The position numbers were made by a program, and so were the translations under genes. A model generated the notes under the pieces. That model saw nothing but the letters and a program-made list of their open reading frames with translations, was not told where the DNA came from and did no database searches. Shown here piece by piece: positions 59,447 to 64,000 of a stretch of DNA of 64,000 nt. Location of the stretch: assembly GCA_022376925.1 (NCBI GenBank), contig JAIOJX010000006.1:57438658-57502657 (forward strand), in the 5' to 3' direction. This DNA is from Tragulus kanchil. Its lineage: Eukaryota; Chordata; Mammalia; Artiodactyla; Tragulidae. Position 1 is the stretch's first letter, and every line of letters begins with the position of its first letter.

Positions 59447-61217
59447 CAATGAGGTGAATGCTAAGACAGCGCATTCCACTTGAAAACACTCTTCCTTACA
59501 CTTCTGACTAAAAATAGGGAACTGTGTGTCCTGGATTGAACTGTTTCACTCCATTAAGAAGACCTGCAAAGGTGCTTTGCCTGCTAAAGGTTCATTTCCA
59601 CACTGACAAGCAGTAAGAAGCCCCAGGAAATGACTTCAACTCATCGGAGGAGACTGATGTCACTGATGCAACGCGCGTTTCTCCTTAGTGGCAAAGTCGC
59701 TGAGCTAGAGAGGCTTCTAAGGTAGTTCCTAAGCCGAAATCAGTACTTGAGGTTTGTGGAATGAGCTCCTTATCGCTTACACCAGGGTAGAGTGGAGTTT
59801 AATTGGCTCAATGAGGTGACTGGGAATACAACATGTTCCACCAGAAAATATTCTTCACTACACTTTTGACTCAGGAACGGGGAGAAGGTGTCCTTGATAG
59901 AACTTTTTCCCTCCACAAAGAAGGCCGAGAAAGATGCTTTTCTCTACGAATGGTTCGGTTCCACATTAAAAGCAGTATGAAGCCCTGGAGACAAATTCCA
60001 TTCAGTCAGTGGAGACTGACGTCAATATCGCCACAGGCGATTCTCACTAACAGTAAATTCGCTGAGCTAGAAAGTTTTGTTTGTGGTTCTGAAAGCTACT
60101 TAATAATCATGAGGAAGCTTTCTGTATCTCTAGAGATGTAAAAGAGGTCATTACCAGAGCCCTTTGCTCCTCTACTAACACCTTTGTTCTCGAGGGAAAC
60201 ATTTGTTTATAGAAAAACATTCTTACAATTCTTAGTTCCCAAAGGGGAACCAGAGTTGTAAAAAGCGTGTTTCATTAGCATTGAAAACGGGTAAGAGGAA
60301 GAGGCTTTTGCCCTCTGCATTAGCACTTTTATTAATGTTTGTTAAAGGTAATAGTTTGAAATTGCTAATCTTATGAGTGGTGCTATTTTGGCCCAGGCTT
60401 TTATCAGTAACTAGCTATCTGTTCTTTCTCGGAGGAGGTTTCAGAGAAGCGAGGCTTGTAGGCAGCACCTATCATTAATGTAAGGAGATGATTGTCTGTT
60501 CAGTCTGGATATCTTTTCTTAATCTTTTCTGTGAGAAATGAACATGCCTTCACTTATCCATAACACAATGAGGTGAATGCTAAGACAGCGCATTCCACTT
60601 GAAAACACTCTTCCTTACACTTCTGACTAAAAATAGGGAACTGTGTGTCCTGGATTGAACTGTTTCACTCCATTAAGAAGACCTGCAAAGGTGCTTTGCC
60701 TGCTAAAGGTTCATTTCCACACTGACAAGCAGTAAGAAGCCCCAGGAAATGACTTCAACTCATCGGAGGAGACTGATGTCACTGATGCAACGCGCGTTTC
60801 TCCTTAGTGGCAAAGTCGCTGAGCTAGAGAGGCTTCTAAGGTAGTTCCTAAGCCGAAATCAGTACTTGAGGTTTGTGGAATGAGCTCCTTATCGCTTACA
60901 CCAGGGTAGAGTGGAGTTTAATTGGCTCAATGAGGTGACTGGGAATACAACATGTTCCACCAGAAAATATTCTTCACTACACTTTTGACTCAGGAACGGG
61001 GAGAAGGTGTCCTTGATAGAACTTTTTCCCTCCACAAAGAAGGCCGAGAAAGATGCTTTTCTCTACGAATGGTTCGGTTCCACATTAAAAAGCAGTATGA
61101 AGCCCCTGGAGACAAATTCCATTCAGTCAGTGGAGACTGACGTCAATATCGCCACAGGCGATTCTCACTAGCAGTAAATTCGCTGAGCTAGAAAGTTTTG
61201 TTTGTGGTTCTGAAACC
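58974..61217. repeat. Tandem duplication of LTR part plus satellite, period ~1119
   Basis: Sequence from 'aagctacttaataatc' in the full LTR (58974) to about 60092 is repeated from 60093 to about 61210. The seam joins satellite 'ttgtggttctga' to LTR 'aagctacttaataatc'. Copies differ mostly in run lengths, e.g. 'cgaggggaaacatt' against 'cgagggaaacatt' and 'attaaaaagcag' against 'attaaaagcag'. Confidence 0.87.
60093..60565 (-). mobile_element. LTR, minus strand, partial copy 3
   Basis: The 5' portion (in LTR sense) of the same LTR, from the duplication seam to CCATAACA at 60565. It lacks the TATA region and the 3' part. Its downstream flank 'caatgaggtgaatgc' is the same as that of the full copy, so it is a by-product of the 1119-bp duplication, not a new insertion. 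Confidence 0.8.
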
Positions 61218-64000
61218 GAACTCTGTACTTGCAGTTTGTGGAAAAAGCTCATTATCGCTTATCCCAGGGTGGGGTGGAGTGGAGTCTTAATTGGCCCAAC
61301 AAGGCAAACGCAAAGGCAGCATGTTCCACCAGGAAACACTCTTCCCTACATTTTGAATTCAGGAACGGGAAGAATTTCTCCTCGATTGAACTGTTTTGGT
61401 CCACAAAGTGGGCATGCAATGATGCTTTGTTCTGCAAATGGTTCGGGTCCACATTGCAAAGCAGTATGAAACCCCAGAAAATTAATTCCATCCAAGCAAA
61501 GGAGACTAACGTCAGTGTCACCACATGCGTTTCTTGTTAGTGCCAAACTCGCTGTATTAGAGAGGCTTGCTTGGGGTTCGAAAGCTGAACACTATTCTTG
61601 AGTTTTCAGGAACAAACTCATTATCACTTCCACCTGGGTAAGGTGGAGTCTTACTTGGCTCAATGAGGCAAATGGTAAGACAGCGCATTCACCGGAAAAC
61701 ACTCTTCCTTACACTCCTGAATCAGGGACGGGGGCAATGTGTCCTGGATTGAACTGTTTCACTCTGCTAAGGAGGCCTACAAAGATGCTTCTGTCTGCAT
61801 AAGGTTCGATACCACAGTGAAAAGCAGTACAAAGACCAAAGAAATGACTTCATCCCATCGGAGAAGAGTGACGTCAAGGACGCCATAGGCATTTCTCCTT
61901 AGTGGCAAAGTCACTGAGATAGAGAGCCTTCTAATGAGGTTCCGAGGCAGAACTCTGTACTTGAGGTTTCTGGAATGAGCTCATTATCACTTACAACTGG
62001 GTGGAGGGAAGTTGTAATTGGCTCAATGAGGTGAATGCAAAGACAGCATGTTCCACCATAAAACATTCTTCCCTACACTTCAGACTCAGGAATGGGAAGC
62101 GTGTCTCTTGGACTGGACTGCAGTACACCCCGAAAAAGGCCTACAAAGATTCTTTTGTCATCGGACGGTTCAGTTCCACATTACAAAGCAGTACACAACC
62201 ACAGAGAACAAATTCCTTCCTGTTGGAGACCAGTGACATCCATGTCACCATAGGCGATTCTCATTTGTGGCAATATCGTGAAGATAGGCTTGTTCAGGGT
62301 TCCTAAGCCAATCACTGGACTTGAGGTTTCAGAAGTGAGCTCATTATCCTTTACACCTGGGTGAAGGGGAGTCTTCATTGGTTCAACGAGGTGAATCTGA
62401 AGACCCCACATTCCACCGGAAAACACTCTTCCTTGCATTCCTGACTAAAGACAGTGATTTATGTGTTTCGGATTGATGTGATTCACTCCATTAAGAAGGC
62501 CTACAAAGGTGCTTTGTCTTCGAAAGGTTTGGTTCCACATTGAAAGGCAGTACAAAGCCCAAGAAATGACATCATCCCGTCAGAAGAGAGTGGCATCACT
62601 GACGGCATCTGTGTTTCTCCTTAGCGGCAAACTCGCTGAGCTATAGAGGCTTTTTCGGGATTCATAAGCCAAATTCTGTACTTGAGGTTTGTGGAACGAG
62701 CTCATCATTGTTTACACCAGGGTAGAGTGGAGTCTTAATTGGCTCAACCAGGCGAACCTGAAGACAGAGCGTTCCACTGGAAAACACTCTTCCCTACATT
62801 TTTAACTCAGGAATGGGAAGAATGTGTCCTGGATTGAACTGTTTCACTCCACAGAGAAGGCCGAGAAAGATGCTTTTGTCTGCATAAGTTTCGGTTTCAT
62901 GTTGAAAAGCAGTGTGAATCCCCAGTAAATGAAATCCATCCTGTTGGTAGAGAGTGACATCATTGTCTCCATAAGCTATTGTCATTAGTGGCAAACTCGC
63001 TGATCTAGAGAGGCTTCATCGGGGTTCCAAAGCTGAACTCTGTACTTGAGGTTTGTGGCACAAGCTCATTATCACTTATACCTGGGTGAAGTGGAGTCAT
63101 AATTGGTTCTACCAGGTGAATGCGAAGACAGCGTGTTCCACCAGAAAACACCCTTTCCTACACTTCTGACTCAGGAACAGGAACAATGTGTCCTGGAATG
63201 AACTGCTTCACGCCAAAAAAGGCCTACAAAAATGCTTTGTCTGCAGAAGGTTCAGTTCTGAACCTGCTGAACATTGCACTTGAGGTTTCAGGAACGAGTC
63301 CATTATCACTTACACCTGGGTGGAGTGGACTCTCAATTGGCTCAGCAAGGTGAATGTATAGACACCGCGTTCCACCAGAGAACACTCTTCCTTACACTTT
63401 AGACTCAGGAACAGAAACAATGTGTGCTGGATTGAACTCTTTCACTCTGCTAAAAAGGTCTACAAAGATGCTTAGGTCTGCGTTAAATTAGGTTCCACAG
63501 GACAAACCGGCAGGAAGCCACAAGAGATGAATTCCTTCTAGTCAGAGGAGAGTGACGTCAATGTCGCCATACATGATTCTCACTAGCGGTAAACTCAGTG
63601 AGCTACAGAGGTTAATTCGGGGTTTGAAAATCGAACACTGTACTTGAGGTTTCAGGAACGAGTTCATTATCACTTACACCTGGGTGGAGTGCAGTCTTAA
63701 TTAGCTCAACACAGCTAATGCAAAGACAGGGCATTACACTTGAAAACACTATTTCCTACACTTCTGACTCAGGAAAGGGAACAATATGTCTTGGATTGAA
63801 CTACTTCACACCCTGAGAAAGGCCTACAAAGATGCTTTTGTCTGTGAAAGGTTCGGTTCCACAGTACAAAGCAGTACAAAACCCCAGGGAACAAATTCCA
63901 TCCCATCAGAGAAGAGTGAAATCCATGTCACCATAGGCAATTCTTACTAGTGACAAACTCGCTGAGATAGAGAGCTTTGCTCATGGTTCTAGAGCTGAAC

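Larger units (their letters stand above)
57062..63560. promoter_or_regulatory. Recurrent perfect CRE palindromes (TGACGTCA) in block F
   Basis: TGACGTCA, the full CREB/ATF consensus, occurs at 57062, 57310, 58207, 58455, 60017, 61138, 61869 and 63553, always at the same place in the unit, followed by 'atgtcgcc' or similar. Some of these are copies made by the 1119 and 1145-bp duplications, but at least five belong to independent units. Other F units carry one-base variants (tgacatca, tgacgtct). Whether anything binds is unknown. Confidence 0.6.
52021..64000 (-). repeat. Satellite block F: C-like units in inverted orientation
   Basis: Units read as reverse complements of a C-like monomer: 'ggagtcttaattggctcaac', 'gaggcgaatgcgaagacagc', 'ttccaccagaaaacactc', 'ttctgactcaggaacgggaa', 'caatgtgtcctggattgaac', 'aaggcctacaaagatgc', 'ttcggttccacattac', 'cactagcggcaaactcgc' and 'cttgaggttt'. 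Compared with C, the segment equivalent to C's 'ccatgggaattcattcg' reads 'gaattccatcc' or similar. Many units here, unlike C, contain the perfect palindrome TGACGTCA. The block is interrupted by E-type sequence (52558-53226) and by LTR copies (57468-60565), and it runs off the end of the window. Confidence 0.87.

Noticed and set aside
1..64000. CRISPR-like regular repeats
   Set aside because: Repeats are full ~361-bp monomers with no short-repeat/unique-spacer structure, and the SINE and ERV content shows a mammalian genome.

Overview
This window is mammalian, non-genic, repeat-dominated DNA. I see no cellular protein-coding gene and no tRNA or rRNA gene. Almost all of it is a tandem array of one diverged satellite-like family with a unit of about 361 bp. 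Two tRNA-derived SINEs resemble the CHR family of Cetartiodactyla (whales, hippos, ruminants), and endogenous betaretrovirus-like pieces are present. I infer a cetartiodactyl genome; the species is not determinable from the sequence alone. I do not recognise the 361-bp family.

Layout, with subfamily letters that are mine. Block A (1-8261) is direct orientation and carries two SINEs. Block B (8262-37626) is direct orientation, the largest and most uniform, and is interrupted by a 570-bp solo LTR (36744-37313) with a perfect 6-bp target duplication. A decayed internal retroviral fragment (37627-39757: nucleocapsid end, dUTPase, protease with G-patch, reverse transcriptase) sits exactly at the change from B to C, and its RT part is repeated in tandem (39875-40875). 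Block C (39758-39874 and 40876-45606) is direct orientation. Block D (45607-47328) is direct and very diverged. At about 47,329 orientation flips. Block E (47329 to about 52020, and again 52558-53226) is A-type sequence on the minus strand. Block F (about 52020-64000) is C-like sequence on the minus strand and contains a minus-strand LTR present in one full and two partial copies (57468-60565).

The most striking property is that unit boundaries are repeatedly 'stuttered'. I found about 37 places where a segment of one unit (about 360 bp), two units (about 720 bp), or an odd length (499, 1118, 1119, 1145, 1206 bp) is followed at once by a near-identical copy, while neighbouring units are clearly diverged. 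Together the second copies make up more than a quarter of the window. This is either a very active local duplication process or a systematic assembly artefact. Many copy differences are single-base homopolymer changes, which keeps the artefact reading alive.

Nothing here works as a gene set. The shared biology is that of a satellite array: a core of about 70 bp conserved across subfamilies, a conserved EcoRI site per unit, perfect CRE palindromes confined to block F, and transposable elements landing in and being carried along by local duplication. The many short open frames are fragments of the satellite unit and show no sign of being genes.
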